Below are positions 10,967-21,600 of a stretch of 43,507 bases of DNA, in pieces; within the stretch, counting starts at the first letter, position 1; every line of letters begins with the position of its first letter. The notes beneath the pieces were generated by a model. That model was not told the origin of the DNA, searched no databases, and saw only the letters and a list, made by a program, of their open reading frames with translations. The DNA is from Antrodiella citrinella (Eukaryota; Basidiomycota; Agaricomycetes; Polyporales; Steccherinaceae). Made by a program: the position numbers and the translations under genes. The stretch covers positions 1-43,507 of the forward strand of contig SGPM01000240.1 in NCBI GenBank assembly GCA_004802725.1, read 5' to 3'.

Positions 10967-11666
10967 ATGTCCTATTTCCTTCCACACTTGCCCTCCGGAT
11001 GGCATGTAGACGAGGCAATCAAGTCTGAAGAAGACCGAGTCGTAGTTCTTCGTTTTGGACACGACTGGGATTCCCAATGCATGACCATGGACGAGACCCT
11101 ATACGGAGTGGCGGAGAAAGTGCAGAACTTCGCTGTGATCTACCTGGTGGATATCACCGAGGTTCCCGACTTCAACAAGGTGTGATCTCTGAATGTGAGA
11201 CGAATGGAAAAGGCTAACGTACTGGAATAGATGTACGAGTTGTACGATCCGTGTACGGTGATGTTCTTTTATCGGTGCGTAGCCTCATAGTCACATAGAG
11301 AGTCGCCGTCTGATGTCTCGCCTACAGGAATAAGCACATCATGATAGATCTGGGCACTGGTAATAACAATAAGATGTGAGTGTCCACTCTCAGTGATCTC
11401 TCTCCTGTTCCTTACCGTTTTCGTTCGGTTCAGCAATTGGGCAATGGATAACAAACAAGAGGTTCGTCTGTGGAAAGCAGGCCTTGCTGACATTGTCACT
11501 GACACGTTACATAGCTGGTTGATATCATTGAAACAGTGTATCGAGGCGCATCTAAAGGTCGCGGTCTCGTGGTGTCTCCCAAAGGTATGCACGATTTTGC
11601 TCTCCTTTTGCACAGTCCTGCTCACAATAATTGCACACAGACTACTCCACTCGATACAGATACTAG
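10967..11666 (+). CDS. dim1: U5 snRNP 15-kDa protein Dim1/Dib1
   Basis: Thioredoxin-fold protein of the U4/U6.U5 tri-snRNP, needed for pre-mRNA splicing in the nucleus. Six exons: 10967-11179, 11231-11274, 11328-11375, 11434-11461, 11515-11584, 11641-11666; introns 51-58 nt. They give 142 aa, the usual length of this very conserved family. It starts MSYFLPHLPSGWHVDEAI, contains VVLRFGHDWDSQCM, MYELYDPCTVMFFYRNKHI and DLGTGNNNKINWA, and ends in the family-typical DYSTRYRY. No truncation or odd residue is seen. It runs convergently with the AAA ATPase gene. Identification is essentially certain. Confidence 0.98.
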
Positions 11667-12278
11667 CACTCATTTCTGTGCCTTTTTTGGATCTCTATGT
11701 TTCTCTGACTTTCTCAGTATATCTGCCTTTCATTGTAAGCAAGACAATTCCTGCATTATATCCGAATGAAGCGCATCATCTCTCAGATAGCGTCCGATCG
11801 TCTAGACCTTTTCACCTGGTCATCAATGAGTATTCAAATATTGAACGATATCTCCGCATGTGGAAGCTGGGCAGGGTGTGCTTGCTCAATGCTTGCGAGA
11901 TGTCTGCAAATTTTGGACGCGACGCCCTCTCCTGTCTGGCGAATGAGTCTAAACATCATGCGCTCTGGAGCTGATCTCTCTATCTCCCACATCCGTACCA
12001 ACTTCCTCGATGGTTGAATTCTTGATTGTCAATCAGTCACCCATCGGTGATGATGATTCGAGTCCCTTGTTATTCTTCGCGTCAATGTCTCTTCGATCCA
12101 GGAAGTTCCTTTGATAGCATTGACACCGAATTCCGGCTCCTTCTTCGATGTATTCAAAGTATACTTAACCATGTTCACCGCAAGCGTCGTGAGGCGTCTT
12201 TCCTAGTTCGTCGCGGTAATGGATATACGGACATAGCTGCTTCGACCACGAGCATCTGAACGCCATACAAGCAATATA
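11667..12278. other. Convergent intergenic region
   Basis: These 612 bases lie between the 3' ends of the dim1 gene and the minus-strand AAA ATPase gene. Short open frames exist on the plus strand but none has a recognisable product or consistent splice structure. I see no gene. Confidence 0.6.
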
Positions 12279-13824
12279 TCAAATCTGAGGTTTCTCACCA
12301 TCGAGGTTGCCTACAGTTTGTCCATTTTCTGCACCGTCCGCGACTTTGAGTTTCGTAATTTGAGACGAGAGTCGCTCAATTTGGTTTATGAGAACCTCCT
12401 CTGAGGTCAGGATAGCTTCTGTCGCTTTGCCGTTCAGCTTCAGCTTACGCAGGGAGCTATCATGAGCAAGGCGAAGGAGGTATGAGATGAACCTATGCCG
12501 ACGTCAACTCAGGTAAAATTGCGAAAATGCCGGCATGAACTCACAGTTCTTTGAGGAAGGCGAACGACCACCCTTCCGTTCTCCTTGCCACATCCTCGGC
12601 GATACGACCTTCTTCTCTGTGCCCCAACACTGAACCATGTGCGTCTGCTGCCGCCGCACCCAAATTTTGGACCTTGTCTATCCATTTCTGAGCGAACCTT
12701 TTGCGAAGCTCGAGACTTGGTAAGCCGAATTCGTACTTCACGTCAAATCGAGACGGTCTGTTCAAGATGGCATCCTCTATCCGTTCTGGGTGGTTTGTTG
12801 TCGCGACCGTCAATATACCGCTGTTCTGTGCCTACAACACAACAATCAAGTTCACGCCGTGGGTTTCGAACTGGACATTCGAGAATGACGTACCAGGCCG
12901 TCTAGTTCGTTCAAGAGATAACTCCTCACAAGGGGGGTCACCATGGAATCCAAATCCTCCAAAATCAGAAGACAAGGTGCGTATCTTCTTGCATGGTCGA
13001 ATATGGTCTTGATGCCAAACTCGGGACCCTATAAAAATAAAGAGACATGAGAAGTCATGTACTGGCATGTAACAAAACACCCTTACACAAGGTGACGAAA
13101 ACGACTTGACGTATAGTGCTTCATGCCGGAACCCGTTGAGCAATGCCTTTATGCTCTCCGTTTTACCGTTCCCAGGTGGACCCAAGAGCAAGATTCCACG
13201 TTTCCACGTCATCCCCAAAGAATTGTATACGTCTTCGCTCTCGAAGAATGTTTTTGTGTCCCGCTGCAGATTCTCCTTGAATTGATCTGTCAGAACTATA
13301 TTGTCCCATCGCGTCGCTTGGACAGCATCTTGAAGAGATTTGTCTCTCGTCCACGACCCATCATCGTACACCCAAATTCCCTCCCTCAGGACGTCTGAAT
13401 ATCTGTACACCTCCAACGCGAGCTTGCAACCGAGCTCGTCACTCGACGATTCGTACACCAACCCGTAGAAATGAAAGGGGTTGAAGTCAACGGTCCACGA
13501 TGCCAGGTAAACGCGAAAGAATGTTCCAGTGTACGTGAATTGGGCGATACCTGCAATGAGATGGGGGGAAAGGGACTGTTTGTCCTTTGCGCTGTCGAAG
13601 ATGAAAGTGGAATAACTCTCTTCGGGAACCATGTGGGGGCAGGACCCGATAGATTCCAGGTAAGCTGTCAGAGGGAATGCCAATTTATCAGGGACGGTGG
13701 TCGAGATAACCTGGTACCGTGGACCATGGATGCTCTTGAGATGCTTTATGATGTTGAGTTCCGGGTTGGATAGGGAGGAGGAGAATTGAGAGCTGAGGAC
13801 GGATGAGAAGTTGCAAGCTGACAT
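12279..13824 (-). CDS. Fungal AAA ATPase (Bcs1-related type)
   Basis: Four exons on the minus strand: 13824-13087, 13028-12894, 12831-12545, 12492-12279; 457 aa. The N-terminal half is a family-specific domain (YLASWTVDFNPFHFYG, EGIWVYDDGSWTRDK). The AAA module follows: Walker A GPPGNGKT at about 215-222, Walker B LLILEDLD at about 266-273, sensor-1 TVATTNH at about 299-305 and an arginine-finger region NRPSRFD near 316-322. A helical C-terminus with coiled-coil character (INQIERLSSQITKL) ends the protein. Such AAA proteins are numerous in Agaricomycetes and related to Bcs1-like ATPases; the client is unknown. A CAG-like acceptor within exon 1 hints at a possible extra intron in the N-terminal part, but the frame is open throughout. 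It runs convergently with dim1. Confidence 0.9.
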
Positions 13825-15374
13825 CGTCTTCTAGACGTGACTGTCGAGCTGAACCGAAGTGATATGATGCACCCGGCTTTTATGAGATCTGGACAGAGCG
13901 GAGACGGGATGTTAATGACCCCCGTTCGCAGTAGACGATGGGTACTACTAACGTTGCGACATCGTGTCATAATTGATGCTACATTGGTGTATGTGGATGG
14001 ACTGGGTAGTTCTGATTGACCATTCTTGAAGTCGATCTGCTTGTAAGTTCCGCCGACGTACTACTATCCCACAAGGAATATGTCCTGACCGCAGACGATA
14101 AGCTGTTTGTCCAATGGTACAAGGACAACAACACACTCACCGAGTCACGATGTACGCAACATACAGCTATGCCCTGCCGTCAGTGACGATGCGAAACATA
14201 AAAACACAGCCTGAGCGTTCGACCACAGAGGCAGATACCATTGACGTAGGTGATTTAAAAAAGAAGACGCATGAGATATGGACATGCACGAAATCTTCAC
14301 GGGCTGTCCACCACTCCGGATAGGGAACGACCATGCTAGCAGTAAGGGTTTGGACGAACAGGCTGTCCAGCAAGATGTCCGTCCTGAACGCAATCGGGCC
14401 GAGGTGCTGGCTGTGCTAGATCCGCAAGGACAGGCAAACGATGCTGTACTGCAAGAAAACAAGATACTGCCAAGCGCTGTCGATTGTGCACTCGATGATG
14501 CAACGATGTTATGTTGGTAAAAAGAAGGACTCTGTAAGAATGAGAAGGCCGCAAAATATCAGGGCTTAAATCTGAGGATGAACTTGATACAAGTGATGCG
14601 GACCGAAATCCGGCAGACACCCATCCGCCACAGTGGTAAATTGAACAGCGTCAGCTTTGAACCTCTTCTCGATTCAATAGCTTTTGAGAAAATCCTAGGA
14701 GGCGGAAGAGGCACCAACAGGGAAGGTGTACATTCGGTGGTCGATGAATTGCTTCCATCTTCATCGATAAGCACTGAGGCTTGAAGGGCGGTGCTGAGCG
14801 GCGACCGGCGGACTGTATTACGGAACGAGACACGAGCCTTGCTAGCGTTTACAGGCAGGTGAGTAGTATGCCGCAAGCAGGGAACAACTTTGAGGCAACT
14901 CACCTCCGTATTACACCCTCTGGGTTAGGAATCATACATCACGCAGTGGCAGCGGCGTTATCACTAGTACGTCAATCGAGTATGTTGGATCGTCAGCTCC
15001 CGCAACATGATAGAAAACGCATGGAATCAGCAGGTGTTGAACCTCGCCAGTGAGAACATAGATCGAACTGGGTGCGCCTGACAGTCAGAAAGATCAACAT
15101 ATGTGGGACGCTCGTGAATCATGTCACTTACCGGCGCGCACGCGTGACCTAAACTACGGAGGACCACGAATCGAGATCGACGATATCGTTGGTGAGGTGA
15201 GAGCATCAAGGCAAGAGACAAGGAATCACAACAGGGCATAGCGCCACAGATTTGATAAGTGGCACTTGTTATCTATAAAGGTCCGTTTACATGTAGAAAT
15301 AGTAATATCCACCCACTGAGAAGGGATGATGTGAGAGACAGTACGTATCGACGTTCATCTGGCCGCTGACAGCT
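13825..15374. other. Long gene-poor spacer
   Basis: These 1550 bases lie upstream of the AAA ATPase and downstream of the PriA-like gene. Several splice-like motifs occur on the minus strand (for example a GTAAGT donor near 15133 and a CTGTCAG acceptor near 15080), and short frames such as 14145-14620 exist. None joins into a convincing protein. I see no supported gene, though a decayed one cannot be excluded. Confidence 0.5.
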
Positions 15375-16463
15375 CTATTCGGATCTCTTCGTGAAAGGAA
15401 TATGTTCTAGGCCGTAGGCAGCGGCAAGAACACTATTTTCGAGAGCAGCTTCTATATCCGCATTACGGAAACAGAAGCTCCCATCCTCCGAAGGGGTATA
15501 GCCAGAGAGACAGCGCGCAACAACGCAGGCTCCGGAAACACAAGAAACGTCTGAGACGCCTTGAATGGCCGTACAGTCGATGCCCTTGAGGCTGCCGAAA
15601 GTAAGCGGAATGGCGCAACCACCGCCTGAAAAAGGTCACGTCAGTTCTAGACTTCTGTGAAGGAACATAAACAACTCACAGCTTTCAAGATCGGACTTGG
15701 TATCGACGCACTCCCAGGCATGAGTTCCGTACACACCACATGCCGTATGACCTGCCGCGCAAACATTTCTCTTGTGCTCCAGATCACGCTTGACGGGCAG
15801 AGCACTGGGACATGCCGCTGCACTGAGGCACTGCCCGTTGCAGACAATGTTCGGTGCGGGGCAAGTGCAGTCGGTAGGACGGGACGCAGGAGTTGGGGTG
15901 AATCCGTTCTTGCATGTAAAACCACAAACATTGCTACGTTGACGTCTAAAATTCAGAGACCATTTTGTCAAAGGACACGGATATATACTCACCTGGCAGA
16001 GCAAACTTGACTTCCTAATTGGTCAGGGTATGCGCACGTCTGGTGACCGGCGGCGCCGTTGATCTGGACGCGCAACACTGTTAATCAATTTATGACGCAG
16101 CTTGGAATCGCGACTCACGAGAGCCTGCAATGATGTCGTGGTGGCAGCCTCCCCGGCAATTTCTACAGCAGCTAAGGCAACAATATTCGTGGCCTCAAAG
16201 TTTGAGATCCCTGAAAGACACAAGCAGACATCTGTACGCGGACTGTCAGACTTCGTTCGTAGAAGTTTAGGACGTCTATGTTACTCACTGATCAGGCCAA
16301 TAGTGACAGAACCAATAGCACCTATATTCACTGTCAACGGTGCGTTGGCGAGATTGGCACAGATGTCCGTAGAAGCACGGTTGACCAGTCGATGCAGAAC
16401 TCGACCAGATGCAGCGGATGAGCAGACAGCAAGAGCAATAAACGCGGTTTTGACAAGACGCAT
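15375..16463 (-). CDS. PriA-like cysteine-rich secreted protein
   Basis: Five exons on the minus strand: 16463-16289, 16231-16119, 16063-15993, 15945-15680, 15625-15375; about 291 aa. The first 20 residues (MRLVKTAFIALAVCSSAASG) form a signal peptide. A hydrophobic, Ala-rich region includes NVCLCLSGISNFEATNIV. The cysteine-rich part follows: SNVCGFTCKNGFTP, CTCPAPNIVCNGQC, the DLESCGGC signature, DCTAIQGVSDVSCVSGACVV and CLSGYTPSEDGSFC. These match the PriA family first described in Lentinula edodes primordia; the molecular role is unknown. Exon 4 has two in-frame acceptors 12 nt apart (15947-15946 and 15935-15934), which would give 291 or 287 aa. It is divergent from the cyclophilin H gene across 932 bp. 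Confidence 0.9.
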
Positions 16464-17395
16464 CTTAAAAGAGAGTGGGGCAGGTCGGAGTCACGTCGAA
16501 GACAGGTTTCGAGTGATGCCTTCTTGTATTTATTTTGAAGCGGGATGATACTGAGACCGTGGCATTCCTGAAGACATCGATGTTGAAACAGGGCAAGGCA
16601 CCACCCATCTGACGATCGCTAGTGCGTGTAACGTCAAGAACCATGAGAAGCTAAATAGCCAGATCGTCAGGGTCGAAGAACGACAGGAAGCACGTTCAGA
16701 TCGTAAGTAATTACAGGTATGCAGCAATCTGTGTGCTCCGTCAACATTTTCTTTACCTGACCGGTGACCATCGAAACTACTGACCATGCTGACCATGAAC
16801 AAATCAGGAAAATTGGTACAGACACCATTGTAATTGAGTATGCACGATGCAACATCTCTTGAGAACTTTAGCGGAGTCATTGCGATTGTTCCTGCAACGC
16901 AGATACGTCGTGTTGTTCTAGAGCCACTAGTGGAGCTTGCTTGGCGCAAGATGGTACCGGAGAAAGAACAAACCGGAAGAAGATGCAAATAAGTTGCGAG
17001 CAACTTGAAACGACTTTCGTACCGTGAAACGCAACTTGTGTCGACACGGGGTACTTTGGGTAAATGCAAAACGCCACTGATTCCATGCCTCGAACGCGAT
17101 ATTGAGCTCCAGGCCTCAAAATTAACGGACAAAGACGGAAAAACGTGACGACACAAAGATGTTGTAGAGGCTTTCGAAAGAGAGGCAAGGGTACTGAAAA
17201 AGAATCCGCAATAACACGATAAGATTCAAGTTCGACTTATGCGCTGGCAGCGACTCAGAACGCGTCGCTTGTCCGAGTCGCAAGAGCGGGAATTACCTAT
17301 TACGGCCATGCTATGCGCGATAATATAGACGCCCATGAACCTTTCGATCTCCAGCGTTATGTCACTGTGCTACATCGTCCTCTCTTCCGCTCATC
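16464..17395. other. Divergent promoter region
   Basis: These 932 bases separate two start codons facing away from each other (PriA-like on minus, cyclophilin H on plus) and must hold both promoters. An AT-rich TATA-like block (about 16527-16536) sits about 65 bp before the PriA-like start. Short frames on the minus strand (16530-17188) do not resemble protein. Confidence 0.6.
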
Positions 17396-18360
17396 ATGTC
17401 GACAACAAGACCTATAGTCTTCATGGATATCAACATCGGCGAGACACCAGCAGGTAGATTGAAGATGGAGTTGTATAGCGATATTGTCCCAAAGTGAGCA
17501 CAGCTCATCCTCGTGCGATTATATCGTCCCTTGACTTTGCCGCTCAAGAACTGCAGAGAACTTTAGACAGCTTTGCACCGGAGAGTACAGGTACGGTGTC
17601 AATGATTTTGTTGGTGATACTAGTGGCCCAGACGCACTTTTGTAGGCTGAATTCTCGACCTCAAGGGTACAAGAACGCGACTTTTCACCGGTGAGTTGTA
17701 TAAGTTCTTCAGATGGTGTATGCATAGCCCATGCCTTCTAACCCCAGTCATCCTTTCTAGGGTGTAAGTTTGCCTCTACTTATCTCTCAAGCGAAAAGTT
17801 GATGTCCATCAAGTGTACCAAACTTCATGTGCCAAGGTTCGATTTATGCCTTCTTGGTCGTAGGATCGTGACATAGCTGATACACGACCTGCAGGTGGCG
17901 ACTTCCTGAAAGGCGACGGCACAGGCTCTTTTTCAATCTACGGTGATAAATTCCCGGTGAGTCCACTTATCGTGCTATGCAATGAAGATACCAATCATCG
18001 CCGCAGGACGAGAACTTCCAGGAGAAGCACACGGTACCCGGACTCCTCTCAATGGTGTGTATTGTGACCGTCACCAATGCACCTGTGTTGAAGCGATGTC
18101 TCCTAGGCCAATTCTGGGCCCGATACAAATGGCTGTCAGTTCTTCATCACGACGGCCAAGTGTGACTTTTTGGACGGCAAACACGTTGTCTTTGGGAAAG
18201 TGATCGACGGCATGCTCACTCTGCGCAAGATTGAGAACGTGCCTACCGGTCCCAACAACAGACCTAAACTGGCTGTGAAGATCGTTGGTATGTCTGTCTC
18301 GTGCTCCGAGTACCTCTTTTTATAGCTGACTCTGTCATTCCAGAGTGCGGCGAAATGTGA
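17396..18360 (+). CDS. PPIH: Cyclophilin H (tri-snRNP peptidyl-prolyl isomerase)
   Basis: Peptidyl-prolyl cis-trans isomerase of the cyclophilin H type, which binds the U4/U6 Prp3-Prp4 proteins in the tri-snRNP. Exons: 17396-17493, 17549-17590, 17646-17690, 17761-17763, 17814-17836, 17895-17956, 18007-18054, 18107-18287, 18344-18360; 172 aa, close to the family size. Signatures: [32 protein letters not shown], the catalytic FHR of [53 protein letters not shown] and the end [13 protein letters not shown]...ECGEM. The PNNRPK segment favours cyclophilin H over cyclophilin A. The model needs a 3-base micro-exon (GGT) to keep four residues between FHR and NFM; leaving it out stays in frame but deletes one residue. 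Confidence 0.95.
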
Positions 18361-18696
18361 GCAGCCTTTAATCCCATGAGTTTTGTTATCGTTGTATGTA
18401 TCAATAGAACACAAAATGTGACAGTTCGCGATATCTTTTCGCGTAGAAGGGTGGAGACCTTGGTGTAGAATGGCCGACTTTCCGCTGAGCGTCTGCAGTC
18501 TATATGTGGCGGGTTTTGCTCCGGCTCCCTCAGGCTGCACCAGACCGTGACCTTGCTCCAGCCTCCCACATCAACATGATGCGTTCGTGACTTCAGATTC
18601 CCAAAGTACAGTATCGCAAAGCGCTATCAATCTCTGCTTTTTGTGATATCGAATGTGTTCGTTCATCTCGCTGCTCTCAGCTGGTTCTTCGCAGTC
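18361..18696. other. Short intergenic spacer
   Basis: These 336 bases lie between the cyclophilin H stop codon and the start of the Fab1-like gene, both on the plus strand. They hold UTR and promoter sequence; I see no gene. Confidence 0.6.
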
Positions 18697-21600
18697 ATGG
18701 AGAAACCCCTACCCGACATCCCTGCGCCCACAACGCGGTCTAATCAGCCCCGTTCCGGGGTCAAATTGACATCCCTGACGATAGACTCGCACGAACATAT
18801 TCACAAATTTCTTTTACGGATCTTGGAGGACGAAGATTCGGTGGCCAACCGCGACGAATGGGCGAACGCAGTTGAGGCTGCGCTACGCGAATTTGGAGAG
18901 GGGCTTTCGCTTGGGGGTTGGCTGACAGGTCTGAAGAGGGCAAAGCTTCTGAGAAAGACGTTGCAGAGGAAAGAAGGCAGCGAGGGAAGTGTGAGCAGTG
19001 AGAAGTCGAGCGTGTCGAAGAAAGCTGTGGCCAGTGGTGAGCATGTCGTCAACTCGACTCCAGGCAGTATTGGGGATCTTTCCAATGATCCTGGGGAAGT
19101 ATGGAAGGGACACCTGGAGTCGCTGCGGTCCGTGGTGGCGAGACCTGCCGCGCCTACACCCAAACCCCGCGTCAGGCATTTGGTTCTAACGGTTGCTCCA
19201 TACGGCGAGGAGGGGCTGGATCTTAGCCTTGGGTATAGGAAACCAACTGTCGTCTGCAAATTTGTGTCAGGAAAGTACTCACTGCCTGCACGTAATGCTT
19301 CACAAGACGAGATGGAGCGTGTGCTGTGTGGTCTCGATGACTGGAGCGGTAAGAACGATTCATTTTAAATGATGCCAGTACTAAAACATAGACCCAGATT
19401 CGCTCACGGAGGAGGATACTTTCCAGATTGTGGGCGGAAGTTTCGTGCTTGGTGGCCTCCAATCTCCCGCTCAGCACGCCACATTCCAGAAGATCCTACG
19501 AGTTGCCCTGTTCATGTATATATCCATGCTCCTCGAACAACACGTTCTCTCCGATTCTCATGTATCCCTCCGCTTTCGCAAACCCTCTATCACGCCTACA
19601 GACACTCCGGGCTCACCTGCTGGGTCTCCCATCTCCCGTGCCCTCAGTACCTCTCACGTGAGCCCCAAGAAGAAGGATTCTGCGCCAAATTTCTGGTCAT
19701 TCCTGACGAAGAAGAAGGACGACTTTGTTCGTCGTGCCGCAGACGCAGCTCCAATGCTGGTCCGAAGAGGGTCGCTGGACCTTCCACTGACTATCCCACC
19801 ATCGCAGTCGCGTACCTCCGAGGATAATCTTAGTCGACCGCGAAGGATATCTATTCTTGGAGATTTCCGGCCTTCGTTCATGCTCCCCCAGAAGGAAGAG
19901 CCTCAAGAGAACCCGGAGCCTCCTTTTACTTCAGCTCTGACGCTGCTGAAGAAATACGAGAAGCTTTACTCTACTTCCCCTGGAGTCATCATTTCCCCAC
20001 CGATCGTTCTCACTCGCCTTGTGGAGAAAGAGAAGCATGACCCTGAGCGTAAGCTCACCGGAGACGAGAGGACAGCGCTGCTCAGCCTTCTTGGTTGGAC
20101 AAATAAAGCCTCTAGAGGTAGTAACATGGCTGGTACCTCAGGGTTTGTCCTCCAACAGGGACTGTGCGTCTTGTATTCCGAGAGCACACCCTCGGTGACT
20201 CCTGATAACTCCAGACCGGTGTCGCAGCGAACACCGTCTTCTTCTTCAATCCCTCCTGTCATCACACCCGCATCGCAAAAATCACAATGTTGTGGTGGCA
20301 AACGAAAATGGGTCACATATCGCTACTGGGAAAACAACACGGCAGCGGACGAGTACCTCGGTGGAGCCGTGTCCAGAATGTGCGGCACGGCGAACGATCC
20401 TTGTCATGAACCGAAGTGTATGTGGAAACGGGGAGACCATGAGATTCATTGGACACATGCGGGTGTTCGCATTGTTGCGAATGTCTTCTACGATCCCGAA
20501 GTCGAAGTGGACGAACAATCTGACGATGCTGTGGAGATGTGGGAAACCTGTCAGGTTTGCGCGAAGCAGTCCAGGAAAGAAAGGATGTCAGACGGGACGT
20601 AGTAAGTGTTTCATCTTACTCGCCATAAAGGACTCGATATTGACTCGGATGGCCTTAGTCTGTTCTCGTTCGCCAAGTATCTAGAACTTCTCATCTACTC
20701 GCCGTCTATGCTTCAGCTGGAAATTCCTCTTTGCGAACATACGACTGCGCCTCCTCATCCCTGGACAGTGCCACCTTTGCCAACCATGCGCACCAATATC
20801 GTGCGTAACTTCGGCTACAAAGGACGTCAATTGTCGTTTGTCGTGTCGTTTGTGGAAGATATCTTTGAGGTATCAGTACCGAGACTACAGATCATCCGAG
20901 GAAAGGTCGTGGAGAAGAACACTGAATCATCTGCAGAACTTAGCGTTCCTATAGAACCTGATAGACGAGCCCTCCGACGGGAGATCATGAAGTGGTGGCA
21001 AGGCCTTTCAGAACACATGGACCAACTAGTAGGTTGTACCGCTCATCCTATAATATATCCCTAACGATCAACAGGAAGCCAATTTTGTGCCAGAATCGAC
21101 TGCCTCATACCACAAGTCATTGCCTAGATTACCTTCTGCCAGTATCGAAGACGCCTATGACTTCGCTGACGATAACGATGATGGCGTCGTGACCCCTAAA
21201 GGACGACTATCGACCCTACCAGCTCACCCTCCTAATACACCGCTAACTCCATGTACGGCATCCGGTGCTTCAATGTTCCCATTCCCTTCCGGACAAGGTA
21301 GTTCTCATTTGATGATGGTACCAGAGGTCAAGCACGAAGGTGCAGAAAGTTCAGGTCCAAGGGCAGAACTCGAGAGCGTACCCTCATCCCTGTCAATTAT
21401 TACGATCACCTCCTCGGAGCCGGACTCGCTTCAACTCCTCTCCAGTCTTCGGCACGCCTTTCAACGGACTGAGCAGGGTCTATACACAGAGCTCTCGCAT
21501 ACGCCAGAAGCGTGTCTCAATGACGTCCGCCGTTCCTTCCACACGGCTGCTAAAGGAGCTACGAGGAGATTAGCCGCATGGCAGAACAAACATACGCCCA

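Noticed and set aside
11766..12259. Plus-strand frames after dim1
   Set aside because: Short, no family resemblance, and located in the convergent 3' region of two well-defined genes.
13880..15350. Possible decayed gene on the minus strand with GTAAGT/CAG pairs
   Set aside because: No reading frame with protein-like content could be carried through the splice candidates.
16530..17188. Minus-strand frame of 208 codons upstream of the PriA-like gene
   Set aside because: No signal, domain or splice pattern; the region must hold two divergent promoters.
17691..17813. Single 123-nt intron or use of the CCCCAG acceptor at 17746 in cyclophilin H
   Set aside because: The CCCCAG acceptor gives a stop at once; the single intron deletes a residue in a loop of fixed length.
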